Part shown: positions 21,597-33,191 of the stretch, piece after piece
How positions within the stretch are numbered: the stretch's first letter is position 1
Layout: every line of letters begins with the position of its first letter
NCBI GenBank assembly: GCA_001655205.1
Contig: LPNZ01009195.1
Location: 1-35,578, forward strand
DNA: 35,578 bases
Direction: 5' to 3'
Source of the DNA: Lenisia limosa
Lineage: Eukaryota > Breviatea
Translations under genes and position numbers: made by a program
Notes under the pieces: generated by a model
What the model was told of the DNA's origin: nothing
What the model saw: the letters and a program-made list of their open reading frames with translations, nothing else
The model's database searches: none

Positions 21597-24196
21597 ATGA
21601 GGTTAGTCAATTGTGTTTTCTTATCATCAGAACCACCCCATACAAGAAACAGGGAAAAGGGAAGCAGTCACACCACAAAGCTCGCCACTCCAAAACACCA
21701 GTGAAAACCAAGCATAGAGGGCATAAAATGAGTAGTTCACCTAAGTCTGGTAGTCAGCCAGCCTATAGTCCTTATGTGAGTGTGGCTTGCTTAGATTGCC
21801 AACCTTATTGTTTTGTAGAGATCACCTCCTCACCACCATCCCCGCGGATTCACCCACAGGTTGGCCATCTTCTTTTAAAGGATGCACATATAGTAGTAGT
21901 ATGATATACTGTATCATATCATATACATATATCATATGTATATATGTAATATATGATATGAAATTTTTTCCTGTGAAACAATCCATAATCTTACACCTTC
22001 CCATTTATGTAACAACTTTTTTTTTACATCTTGAAAGGATTTACTCTTTAGTGCATCTGTATATGATTCTGAAATTGAAGTAGATTCCTATGGGGAGACA
22101 GGAAATGGCAGTTATGATTCTCAAGATGGGTAAGTTGAAGATACATATCACTTATTGTTAGCGTCTATCCAAGAAGATTAGATACCCAGCCGTCAGAAAA
22201 GATATGTATATCTGGGGTTTGTTCAGTCTTGAGTTGGATTCACTGCTCAGTTGGAAAGCTTTTCTCTAATGACCTACAATGTGCTTTGTGATGATTATAT
22301 TGAGAGCCATTACTTCCCAAATGCTGACCCAAAGTAGTTGTTATTTTGAATTTGGGACTTATTTCTAGAGATTTGAACTTCATTTCAAGACGCCCTGCCA
22401 TTATTGTAAGCGCGTTGTCTTACCTTTTTCACACATTTAGTGTGAAATTCTTGCACTCTCTCCTGATATATTTGTACTTCAAGTTGGTTGAGGAAATAAA
22501 TAGAAAAATAAGAGTTAACTTTCTCTATTATAGGAACTAGATTATCGCAGATTTGCGTATCGTCATTTTCAAATAGTGTTCGAAAGGTTTGAAATGTTAG
22601 GGCGTCTTTTCTTTATGTTCAGCCATGGCTATTTTTCATTCTTTCAACAAAAATCGGGAAACAAGAGCGATGGTTGTGCTGTCTTCTACCGATCAGAGAA
22701 GTGTGTTCCTTTGAAAATAATGAATCAAGATTTCGACTGATTCACACCCACCCACTTTTCTTTGCGGACTCGCCCCATCCAAATGCACGACACTCAGTGG
22801 CTCTTGTAGCTGCTTTTATCCCTGCAAACTGTAAGTTGAGAAACACATCTCTTATTACACCAGCATCTTCCAAATGTCCACCAGTCCTGGATTCTAACGC
22901 ATGGTCTCGTCTTGCCGAGCCCGTTTACCCACATCCGCAGGTTTGTTCATGATCCCATTTTCTTTATTAATGTCAATTAGAATATGAAACATTATATTGT
23001 ACATCGATTTATTTTAAGGATTTGGTTAAATTTTTTAGAAGAGCCCCAATTTAGACCTTCCTCGAATTGTTGATGGACTGAATCCTTCACCCAAGGCTGT
23101 TTCTCTCCCTCAAGATGCCTTTGTTCTGGCCACCTCTCATATTATCTACAACCCCAAGTTTGTACTAAGATGTTGTAACTGATTCTATCAAGGCGAGGGA
23201 TTGTCAAGTTAAACCAAATTCAAACCCTTTTGAATTCTGTTGCTGCGTGCTTTGGTTTGTTGAATCTGGAGTCTGAGTGTAATTAACGATTAAGGAGAGT
23301 GTCCACTTGCATTGTCTGGAGATTTCAACATGACAGTTACTTCTGACTTGGCTGCCTTTTTGCAAACAGGTTTGTAATCACTTCATATATTAGTATATCA
23401 TCAAGCAACATGAAAGAATTGCGTATTCATTTTTATTAAAAAATATTACATGAGTGACTTTTTCACAAACTGCATAGAAACCTTTTGGTTGCTTAAAATG
23501 ACACTTTAGGACAAATTCATTTCAACCAAGAAAGTGATAAAAATTTGGACGGGCAGGTATGCATGCAGTTTTGATTTTTAGTGTTACTTACCTTTAAGAT
23601 TAGAAGGATGCGTGACATGGATGATCTGCCTGCTGTAGGAACAGCTTTTTATAACTGATTCTTTAGTCAGAAATGATTCAGTATCCCCCGCCACCGGATA
23701 CATTTGTACCACGAGCAATTCAACAGCATGTGGTATGCATTGCTAGTTGATGCTCGTAGTTTGGTTGGCTTCATAATTTAGTTTTGGCCCTGGAAATGTG
23801 GCACCGCCTTCCATCCGTTTGATCTAAAATCTGCATACCCACTCCTTCCCCCCTCAGTTGCTCCTACGTTCTCATCGTATCATCCTCGCTTTGCTGGTTT
23901 GTTGTGCTTTTATTTTGACGATTAGGTACTGTTGACCACATGTGGATCTCAAACCAGTTTTCAATTGAGTCATATCTTCCGCTGTCGTCCGTTAGTGATT
24001 TTAATGGCATGGTACGTGTAAGTTAATGAGTAATTGTTGTTTTTAGAAACTTCCAACCTTCGGACGAGGAAGTGACCACCAATCTTTAATGGCAAGAATA
24101 TGCCCTGCCTCCTGCAGTGACAAAGACGTGTCCACTTTGAGTTCTCATAAACTCAATTTAAAACAGTTTGTCGTTTGTAACTGCTTTACCGTCTAG
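21597..24196 (+). CDS. CCR4/Angel/nocturnin-type endonuclease-exonuclease-phosphatase (EEP) hydrolase
   Basis: Family members are Mg-dependent deadenylases or phosphodiesterases acting on RNA 3' ends. All catalytic blocks are visible after splicing: FSLMTYNVLCDDY (near 22270), PDIFVLQELDYRRF, whose LQ/E is split by an intron (22450-22550), DGCAVFYRSEKFRLI (22672-22738), ATSHIIYNPKRGIVKLNQ (23130-23205), SGDFNMT (about 23315), VDHMWIS (23930s), and terminal GSDHQSLMARI with the catalytic Asp-His (24071-24079). The first exon is only ATGAG (21597-21601), followed by a basic Lys/His/Ser N-terminus (TTPYKKQGKGK). Introns include two of 29 nt (21602-21630, 22701-22729) and two of 35 nt (23158-23192, 24012-24046). 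A 33-nt in-frame stretch at 22831-22863 may or may not be removed. The stop TAG is at 24194-24196. CCR4, Angel and PDE12 types cannot be separated by eye; no leucine-rich repeats precede the domain, which argues against classical CCR4. Confidence 0.88.
21900..21962. repeat. AT-rich palindromic tract in an EEP-gene intron
   Basis: Strings such as ATATGATATAC, ATCATATCATATAC and TATATGATATGA form self-complementary sequence. It uses the same ATGATATG core as the satellite 500 bp upstream. Confidence 0.6.
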
Positions 24197-24326
24197 AATC
24201 CACTCTACTCCAGGTAGAAAGCAAGAATTCTACAAGATTCTACGAGAATGTGGAGTATTTGGCAAAGACGGTACAGCGCCTTACCAACCTGGGCGAAGAG
24301 CAATGTGGAGTTCAAGATACTAAGCA

Positions 24327-24332
24327 AATAAA
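24327..24332 (+). terminator. Candidate polyadenylation signal of the EEP hydrolase gene
   Basis: AATAAA 131 nt after the stop, inside the 196-nt space before the stop of the convergent POC16 gene. Confidence 0.35.
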
Positions 24333-24392
24333 CCAATGGAATAATGTACATTACATAATCTAACAAAATAACAAACCTGACAAAAAAAACCT

Positions 24393-27300
24393 TTACCAAA
24401 CTTCAATTGAGTCTGAAACAGAGACAACTAAATCGCCTTCTCCAAGCCAGCCAAGACCAGTTACAGCCCTGCCGGACCCGCCTCGACCGTACGCGATCCA
24501 CGTCGAAACTTCAATCGATTCTTCAACCCCATTGTCATCTTCAATGCTAACAACTCGGTCTCCGCTATTGGCAATGACAACAAGAGAGTTATCCGAGCAG
24601 CTGAGAGCGACAGCTGTTAGGTCAGCTGCAGGGCGTGCGCACGTGACAGGTGCAGTTAGAGGGATAACGTCAAGCACCGCGCTCAGACCAGGACTGTAGA
24701 GGGTTGCACATGGGCCTTCATGAGACGAAGTCGGAACGCCAGTCACCAGCAGAGTGTCGGAGTCGTCACCAGCGAAACAGGCGATTGGGTCAACATTAGG
24801 AGAGCCACGGCCGAAGTCAACAGAGGTCACGCGCACCACGCCATCCTGGCTAGAGCGCCACATTGATACGCGGCCAGCAGCGTCAGATGTCAGCCATAGC
24901 CCGTCGTGCGATGAGGCGGCGCTGAGGGACGTAATGCCATGGGGTGCGTGGGCGGCTACTCGGGCCAACACTTCGCCGTCTGCGAGGTTGTACACGTCAA
25001 CAATACCACTGGCAGTTCCAACAAGGGCAGCTTCACCGTCTCCGAAGCTGACTACGGATATGGCTGTTATCGTCTCGTCATTGTCTCCATCATTCAGTAC
25101 ACGGATCGGTCCGGGCGGAGTAAGCGGAACAGCAACTACTCCACCATCCATGGTGCCGCAGACAATAATGGCACCAAGACCGCGAACCGCTGCAGGGGGG
25201 CTGATGCAGGTCACATTGTGTGGCATGCCGACAGGGGGGCTCAAAGGGGTCAGTTTGGGTCCGGTCCAGAGGGAGGTTGCGCCGTCTTGAGCAACTACAA
25301 ACATCAACACTCATAAAACTATCATTCTGCTTCATAATCCTGGAATTCTGACATTTACACGTGCATTACTGCTAATCTGAACAACCCTTCGTCCCCTCAT
25401 TGCAGCATACCAGCAACGGCAAGGGTCTGGGCAGGAACGTTGGGGTTCTCGATGAGATCAGAAGCCATGTTGGTGATCTCGTCAGTGAGAACTGCTTGGG
25501 CCGAGAAATGGGTCATTTTGGGGGGAGGTGCTACCATCAGCGTATGGACTAAGGTGATTAGATAGAGTAAATGTGGTTGTGGCAACTATCTCTGCTATTG
25601 ACCCCATTATTATGAGAGGGGAAAAAAAAATAACAATAAAATCTGGGCACTAATCCATTATAGTATACGACTATTTTAGGAAATCACTTTCGTTCTGAAA
25701 AAAACTGAATTACAAATTTCCCTTTTTCTAATATTGACCAATAATGCATCATGAGTGAAATGGACTAGAATGCCTTTGTCAAATAGGTCAATAATCAACC
25801 CACCTGAAGTGACCATATCACCGCCTTGCTGACACGCAGCCCGAGATGAAGCAGGCGTGAAACGGACGGCCTAATAAATAAACAACGAAGGAAGAGGGGT
25901 AGGTCCTACGAAAACAGCTGAGGGTGACACAACAACAGCGTCAGAGGCAGAGGGCGCGAGGAAAACAGCGGTAATGGGCCCTGGAACAGTGCAAACTGCA
26001 ACAGCCGCATTTTGAATACCTTGAGAATTAGAGCTGCTTTAAATGCTATCAACCCCTACCGCTTTTGGCGGATACTGCAGCCCATCTTTTGACGTTGAAT
26101 CCGCTGGCAGAGACAATTGCTCCTCCTTTGCAATCCAGAGACGAAATCTGAAAAGTCAGAAAGTCCCATGAGGGTCCCACCTCTTGCTCGTCAGCAACCC
26201 ATTCCGAAGCAATACGCAGCCCAATAGCATCAACTACACAGATTCGACCATTGGAAGTACCAGCATGTCCCGTGGGGCCTGGAGAAATGTTAATTATTAA
26301 AGGAATACTCACCATCAAAAGCGAGGGCTGTGAACGTGTCGTTCTCGTTGCAACCTTCCATAAGAGTAGATGTGAGACGCATGATGGACGGTTCCTCTTT
26401 CTGTGCTTCCGAGGTTTCTTCAGGTTGTTCAAAAGCTTCAGTCGAAACGGACCCTCTCCAAATCAGAAGTCCGTGGGGCTAAAACAATAAGAGCCACTAC
26501 AACTAGCAGCCTACAGCAGCGCCTGCAGTAATAATCGCAGAGCTGTCATCAATCCATGCAGCAGCATAGGTTGGTCCTTCTAAATTGCTTGCTGACAAAA
26601 TCTAGAATATTGAGCATTGAATTTCAATACACAATCAGGATTTTCCCACAAACCGCCTCGGGATTGTTTAAGTCCCACACAACCAGGGCACCATCTTCTG
26701 AATGACCAATCGAACAGAGTTGTTCCTCTAGAGATACTTAGTCATCGTCTCGCATTGTGTTATATAAAAGATGAGCAAACCGCTAGGGGAAAACGAGAGT
26801 GCTTGTACACCGCCAGTATGGAACGACAGTAGGTGGCTTGTCCCAGATTGTCCTCTCTATATTGAGTTATACCAGGCTATCAACTTACAGAACAATATAT
26901 ACATGTATGTATATAATTATATACTATGTGTATAAAAACACCTACTCCTTATTGTGAAAAAAACTAAACTGTCCACCAACTTCAAATATTGTTCGCTTTT
27001 TCAAAAATCAAGCGTTTATATCATAAACATAACAGTGGCCCAGGTTATCAATTTCTGAAGATTGGACAGTAACCACCTCTCACAGGAGTGCTCAGGTCCC
27101 AAAGCTCAATATGCGCAATTCCATCTTGACCAGTCGAAAGTGGCGCACATGACAGCCAGCGGCCAGAGGGGGAGAACGCGATCACTCCTGGGGGGGCCAG
27201 GGTCCTGAGTTGTCAGAAAGCGCATGAACAGTATTTGGGAAGAGAGTGCGCCACACCTGAAGAATTCGGTTTTGTTGCTAGCAAGATTCTCAACGGAAAC

Positions 27301-30300
27301 GCCGAGGTAGTGGGCCGAGGCAATGAGTCCTGCTTCAGGAGACCATACGGTGGATGGGCGGCAAGAAGGGGCATAACTGAAGGTCAACAACATGCACTTT
27401 GGTCCTACCTTGACAGGGCTGAGAGTTTCATCCCTTCCGGGGTTGGTAGGTCTGTGATTGTCTCGTTGGGCGGAAGAAGCCCAAGGGGTACGGCAGAAAT
27501 AAGCTCGGGCTCTTCAGCCAGTTTGAACTCTTCAAGATCAAGGTCGTCGGGACCGGAGGTCTCTGAGAAGGAAATTCCACTTTCACTGTACGACGTGTCT
27601 CGACCTAAATAGAGTGAGGTGATTGCATGGCACAGCCTACCACTGCGGGCACTTCGCGGGGTGCGGTGCGGGGTGTGCTTTGCTTCAGAATCCGCTTCCA
27701 GACTTGGCAACTGAGGAACGGGGAAGTTGGCAGCCGGGCCTGAGAGGTCCACCGTCATGGACCACTTTGCAATGCAGCCTTCGGCCCCGGAACTGACCAT
27801 GACACTACCCGAGGGCGTGAACGCCACGTCGGTCAACACTCCATCATGAGCAAGAAGAACACGACGATTGGCACCCGCGGCTTTGGAGAGTCGGGCGTCA
27901 ACACATATTAGCCGGCCGGCAACCCCGCTTGTGGCGACCAGCGCAGCATTGGGGGATATCGAGAGCGTTGAGGGGAAGGGGAACGGAAGACCGGGGATGG
28001 ACGCATCGTTTGACAGGGATAAACGGGCAGGGGGTGGGAGGGATGCAACAGGGATTGTGCTAGAAGGTCAAAAGAATAATAAGTGGTTTAAAAGGGGAAT
28101 CAAAGGCCCACCTGGAGGGAAGATGGAAGCGGAAAAGGGAGCCGTCAGAGCAAACAGCAAACATCGGAGGGAGAACTGCACTTCTGTGCGAAGAACCGGT
28201 GAGCATAGACCTGTAGTATAAAAACAGACACAATAACACAGTCCTGTATGAAACAAAGGTCCTTACTTGTCTGAGGCGAAAGAAATTCCAGTAATTTGAC
28301 TGACGGGAGTGGGTCTTGATGTTCGAACTGCAGTGTCAGAGTATAGTGTCAGAGTTCGGCATTCGAAATACAACCTACTTTGAGATTCCTTTCGGGTGTG
28401 GGTTGGAATATGTGCGACCACATCCACGTCTCCAGTACCAGGATTGAGCAAAGAAATCTGAGAAAATAAATGAAACTCGGGAAATTACCAAACCTGGTTC
28501 ATTGCAGGACCTCTTATCGCTAACTGGCCGGTGGGAGCAACGGACAAACTACAAGGCACTCCTGATTCAATCAATAAAATGCACAATAACAAACCCTTAG
28601 CGCCAGCATCAGCAAGCATTTTGATTGGTTGCCACTGTGCCTCCTTTGCATACACAAACGCGTGGCCGTCTTCTCCAAGGCTGTACAAATACTGAATCGT
28701 GTGAATTGTGTTGGGAGCAAAAACAAAAAAAAACATCTATTAAAAAATTGTAGTGACACAAAAACACTACATAAGCAGGACAACCAACCTCTCCGCCCGG
28801 GCTGAAATCCAAGCTCCAAACAGCTCCACGGTGATTGCACCTATCGGCAACGATTGCACCAAGATTACCGGCAGGGGTGGATGAGGCAACACTACAGGGT
28901 GAACATGTGCGAAGACTTGACATTGTACATCTATTATATCTTGAAATAGCATGATATTGTACTGTAATTGAATATTATATATCTTGAAATAAAAACATGA
29001 TGTTGTACTGTAATTGACAATCAAATCCTCTATGAAAACAGCTCCCACCTCGGCTCATTCAATGAATCAGAGCTGATCATTTGAGGGTCGTTCAAAGATG
29101 AAGATTCTAAAACAGTAATGACCATTTTCCTTTCTACGTGACTTACCAGAAATGACAGATGGATCAATAGATGTGTTGTAGAGGCGGACTGCACCTGAAT
29201 GATAGCCCACAGCAACCATGCCTCCACCAGGAGGGTAGCTGACACATTGCGGTGTATCGTCTTGGCAATAAGTCTTGTAATGAGTGCATACCATGACTGT
29301 GGATTTCAACAACTTGAGCATTAGTGTCAAGATCCCAAATGCGAAGCGTTCCGTCGGCCGAAACGGAGGCCATCTCGTTCCTAGACCATGACACCACCAA
29401 AACAGAAGAATAGCCTTGGGCTCTAACGGCTCACTTTACAGGGTCACAAGCAACAGCAAGAACTTGTCCGGTGTGTCCTCTTTGAATGATACTGTAGGAC
29501 TGGTCTTTAACATCCAAAATCCCGATGGTACCAGCGACAGTGGCGCACGCAACAGAGAGACCTAAATATGTGAAGAAAGAGGGACAACAAACCATCAGCT
29601 GTAGATGAACAGGCAACAACAGCTGACTCATGACCAGCCTCCAAATAGAAGTCCTAGAATGTAAGTGAAAGTACTTCAATCCCTACTTGGAAGTCTAAGG
29701 GCCAAATTCGGATGAAGCCATCAGAAGAGCCAGTGACAGCAAATCCTTCGCCAACCTGAGAGGTGAGAACATCGAATAATTGTGCGGAACCTTACCTGAA
29801 TGCTATTCACGGAGCCATTGTGCACTTTGAAAAGATGCTCACATTCGCGAGTGTCAAAAGCAACTGGTTTATAAAAAAAATGGTGTCGGGGGGGGGGGGG
29901 GNNNNNNNNNNNNNNNNNNNNNNNNNNNNNNNNNNNNNNNNNNNNNNNNNNNNNNNNNNNNNNNNNNNNNNNNNNNNNNNTGCCAGCATAAACCCTTCGA
30001 CCGGCAGGATCATCGCGGCTGTACCCCGGTTCAAAGCCAATGCAAGTAACCTTGGTCGTCAACACCAACAACCGTCTTACATATGTTCCAGAAGCCAATC
30101 CAGCGGTGACATCAACGGACACTCCTCGGATTTGGCCTGATTTGACGCGCCAGAATCGAAGGGACTGGAGGCCACAGGTTGCAAACTGAATGTAAATATT
30201 GCACGATATATCTGGAAAGCTACCCTAATGCCTTCTCCTGGGAACGGAATGAATCTCGCAAAAGTGCAAGCATGGCCACCAAGGTGTGAACGGAGAACTT

Positions 30301-32446
30301 GTGTGGGTGGAGTAGGAATCTTAGAAGTTAATATTGGGGGGTGGGGGGAATAACTATTATCAACTTCCAGCATACTCCAGATGACACATTCGTATTGTAA
30401 AGGCTGGTAATGTCCCAAATGACAACACTTTGCCTTCCACGAGAGTCTTCTCCAACCGCTAGCATGTGCTTTCCATCAGAAGAAATATCCACCCCGTGAA
30501 TTCCAAGAGACGGGCCTATCATGTCAATTAACAGCGGGTTTCAAACCTTTCACAACAGCAACAACATTTCCAGTGCTCCAGTTCCACACTCTCACCATTC
30601 CAGTTCGACCCTAAATAGTAAGACTCTAATGTCTTATCACTAGAGATATACCTCTTCAGCAGAGACAATAAGCTTTCCATTTGGCGAAGTTGCAACACAC
30701 GATACTGGTGTGATGTGTCCTGGAACAATGAAAGGCGTTCTACAACCACAATTTCTCACCTTCCAAAACAGTCAAAGTGGAAGAGTCCCGAGGATTTCCA
30801 AGAATAATGCGTGAACCAAGTGCATAAGCAAGCTAATATCTCAGTAAAGTAAAGACAAAGAGCCCATTCCCCAAAACCCACTTCGTCATTGCTTGGGTGT
30901 GAGACAATAATCTAAACATTATATAAGTGCCCCGTAGAAATGAGACAAACTTGTGAGCTGATGGCTGAAATCCCAAGACGAGTGGAAACTTCAGCAGGAA
31001 TTGCAATTTCATGGAGAATGCTACAGAATAAGCATTGGCCTAATATACATGTATGTACCCCAACCTTGAAGGTAATGAAGACGATACAGTTCGAGGGGAC
31101 GCTAAAGGAGAAAGTTCAGCGCCGGTTCTGGTTTGCATTCCCAAGTTCTGTCGCAATACACTTGCCAACGGGTCAAAAGCCATGTTGACTGTGTCAGGTG
31201 CACTTGGAATACGTGGAACCTAATGCAAATATGAGCCATCTGAGAAAAAAAAATCATACTACCTTCGATGTTTTTGACTTCTGTTGTTCTGGTTCTTCAT
31301 CTCCTTCACTATCTTTCAAAGTCAAAACAAGAACACATGGAAAAATGACAGTAATTCAAACGTTGTGACCTACAGTCGAAAGAGACCCAGGAATAAAGGC
31401 CATTCCAAGTCTGTCCCGGCCGCACAGGAAGAGTAAAGTCACGCGGTAAAGTCTAATCAATAACAAAAGAATCAAGTGTGTGTTTACAAGTGACCCTCTT
31501 ACTCCTTGTCCATATTTGGCACTTGCAGTAAAGACTGATCTCAGAGAGCACGCTGCACAAATCTAGAGATATTACTTTATAGAAAAAAGAAAACAACGTA
31601 TCCCTCAACAACTTAGTAAAAAGGAAACTATCAAACGAGATGTGTTTTCCCTACCTCAATGCCTTTGAGTGATTTGAAGTTCGCTCTGGGAATATGGCCA
31701 CGGACCAAAGCCTATATAATCAGAATAAATCCAGTATATCATGAACAAACAGCGCAGTTGAGAGCAACAATTGACCAGCGGTCTCCAGCAGTGACGGGCC
31801 ATGGCAGTTGAATAGAACGTGTTTGTGCCTGCGTTGTGACACAGAAAAATATAAACAAACTTTGAATGTTTTATACAGGGATGAAACTGAAAGGCGAACA
31901 GTGCTGCCTTCCATTGTCTCGCAATCAATATGAAGGACAAAGAACTTCTCTAAATTCGTTAGTCATGATAAAACGTAAAACAGTTATTTGTGACATAAGA
32001 CCACCAACTCTGAACAGGCCTGATAATGAAGTAGCACCATGGTCCCTCCAATCCAAGATTGTGAGTGGCCGGAGGGCCGACAGTGACTGAAGTAGCCGCA
32101 GGGACTCGCCCAGCCAGGTGGATGACTCTTCGCCCAATTACTTTGTCCTGAAACCGTTAAATACAAAAACTGTTGAAGAGGGAAAAACATCTCGGTGTGT
32201 TTCTAAATCTACTAAAAGTTCTTCAGACGTTATAATTTTACAAAAAATCATCATGAAAAACAGATTGTTTTCAGTGGTAGCCATAAAAGCAGACCGAGAG
32301 GGCATGGATCTCTCCAATAACTTTGCAATTCTTCTTCTTTTCAACATCAAAATACTTTGAGACATTGACAAATGGATGTTGCCAACCTAGATGGTGTAAG
32401 AGAGACAAAGTAACCGCCAAAACCAACCAAATGATATTTTCTTCAT
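24393..32446 (-). CDS. POC16: POC16/WDR90 centriole protein: N-terminal CFA20 domain plus many WD40 repeats
   Basis: POC16/WDR90 is a centriole wall/inner scaffold protein that binds microtubules through its CFA20-like domain. The model starts at 32446 with a 19-nt exon (MKKISF), then 32386-32322 (WQHPFVNVSKYFDVEKKKNCK), 32147-32009 (GRRVIHLAG to LGLEGPWCYFII) and 31949-31861 (KKFFVLHIDCETMEGSTVRL). This matches the WQHPF...F and HFVIHLDVS-type segments of the family; PWPVTAGDRWSIVALNC follows. The rest is WD40 blades, with repeat ends such as VRVWNWSTGN, VVIWDIT, LRIWDLDTN, VVWDLNN, IELWDLST and VSMWRSS. The last exon, about 25300-24393, ends DSIEVW. Only exons that I could phase are certain in detail; many introns are 35-60 nt. 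A gap at 29902-29980 lies in an intron beside a C run (minus strand). Two adjacent genes instead of one cannot be fully excluded, but I see no internal start or end. Confidence 0.85.
28935..29017. repeat. Tandem duplication of about 42 bp in a POC16 intron
   Basis: Two copies of TATATCTTGAAATA ... ATGAT.TTGTACTGTAATTGA at 28935-28971 and 28977-29017, separated and slightly diverged. Lies between WD40-coding exons. Confidence 0.8.
29902..29980. other. Assembly gap beside a 14-base G run, within POC16
   Basis: The gap follows GGGGGGGGGGGGGG on the plus strand, a C run in the sense of the gene. The exons on both sides read WD40-type sequence, so little or no coding sequence may be missing. Confidence 0.6.
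31640..32446 (-). other. POC16: CFA20-like microtubule-binding domain of POC16
   Basis: The first six exons. Order of conserved segments: WQHPFVNV, GRRVIHLAGRVPAATSVTV, HNLGLEGPWCYFIIRP, FFVLHIDCETMEGSTVRLSV, SSLYKTFK, TRSIQLPWPVTAGDRWSIV, RANFKSLKGIE. All are where the family places them, and the split codons agree across each short intron, the first being 41 nt (32387-32427). Confidence 0.88.
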
Positions 32447-33191
32447 CCTTTAGTTCACGACTTGCCCTAATTTCATATAAAATACAATAACACAGATAAA
32501 GAGACACGCGCTAATTACCCCATCAACATAGCAAACACAGAAAAAAAAAAAAAACGCAGAAAACATTTTTAGGAATCAATTCACGGATTTTTGAGGTGTC
32601 TCTTTTTTTTTCCTCCGAAAGCGCCCTTTTTTTTGGTCTTCAAAGTCAGAAAGTGTACATCTTTAGGATTTATGGGTCTGTCTCCCTGAATTTATTCTTT
32701 TCTGCACCAACGTTTTCACCTTTCTCACTTTCCTTTTGAAGTAAGTTCTGTCTCCAATCCAAAACTGTTTCTAACGCTTCTAGGACCAGGAACTGGTTGT
32801 GTTCCTAATTGAAAACCGTTCTCCAGTTGATAAGCGTCTCTTCCGTCTTCAGCCAGCTCCTTAGACGACACAAATTGGTTTCCGAGTTCAAATAGTTCTT
32901 AAGTCGTCATAGAAACTCCATTGAAGGTTGGATGATGTTTCACCAAATTTGTATTCCTTCATTTTTCACTTAAATAAACCATAATGTTTGTTAAAGAAGT
33001 TTTGGATTATCGTTAACGTCATTCCATCCTTCTGTCTCTCTACTTTTTATTTGGTGAAGATATACATTTTACAATTCGCCTTTTTCTGATGTGTTTGAGG
33101 CGTCTTCTGTTTATAAATAGGGCCATTTTCACGCTGATGCCACGTATATTGTGTCATTCACGTTACTTTTGCGTTCACTAAAATGTTTTAG
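32447..33191. promoter_or_regulatory. Divergent promoter region between POC16 and the MADS-box gene
   Basis: T-rich on the plus strand, no coding sequence supported. It contains two CArG-like strings: CCTTTTTTTTGG at 32625-32636 (a C(A/T)8G core) and CCAAATTTGT at 32943-32952 (one mismatch to CC(A/T)6GG). Both are weak evidence, given the base composition. Confidence 0.4.
33112..33119 (+). promoter_or_regulatory. TATA box of the MADS-box gene
   Basis: TATAAATA, 73 nt before the ATG at 33192, leaving room for a short leader of about 40-50 nt. It is the best core-promoter match seen in the window. Confidence 0.55.

Noticed and set aside
24754-25316. Plus-strand open frames of 125-178 codons
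   Set aside because: They lie antisense to the GC-rich last exon of POC16, which reads as WD40 blades on the minus strand.
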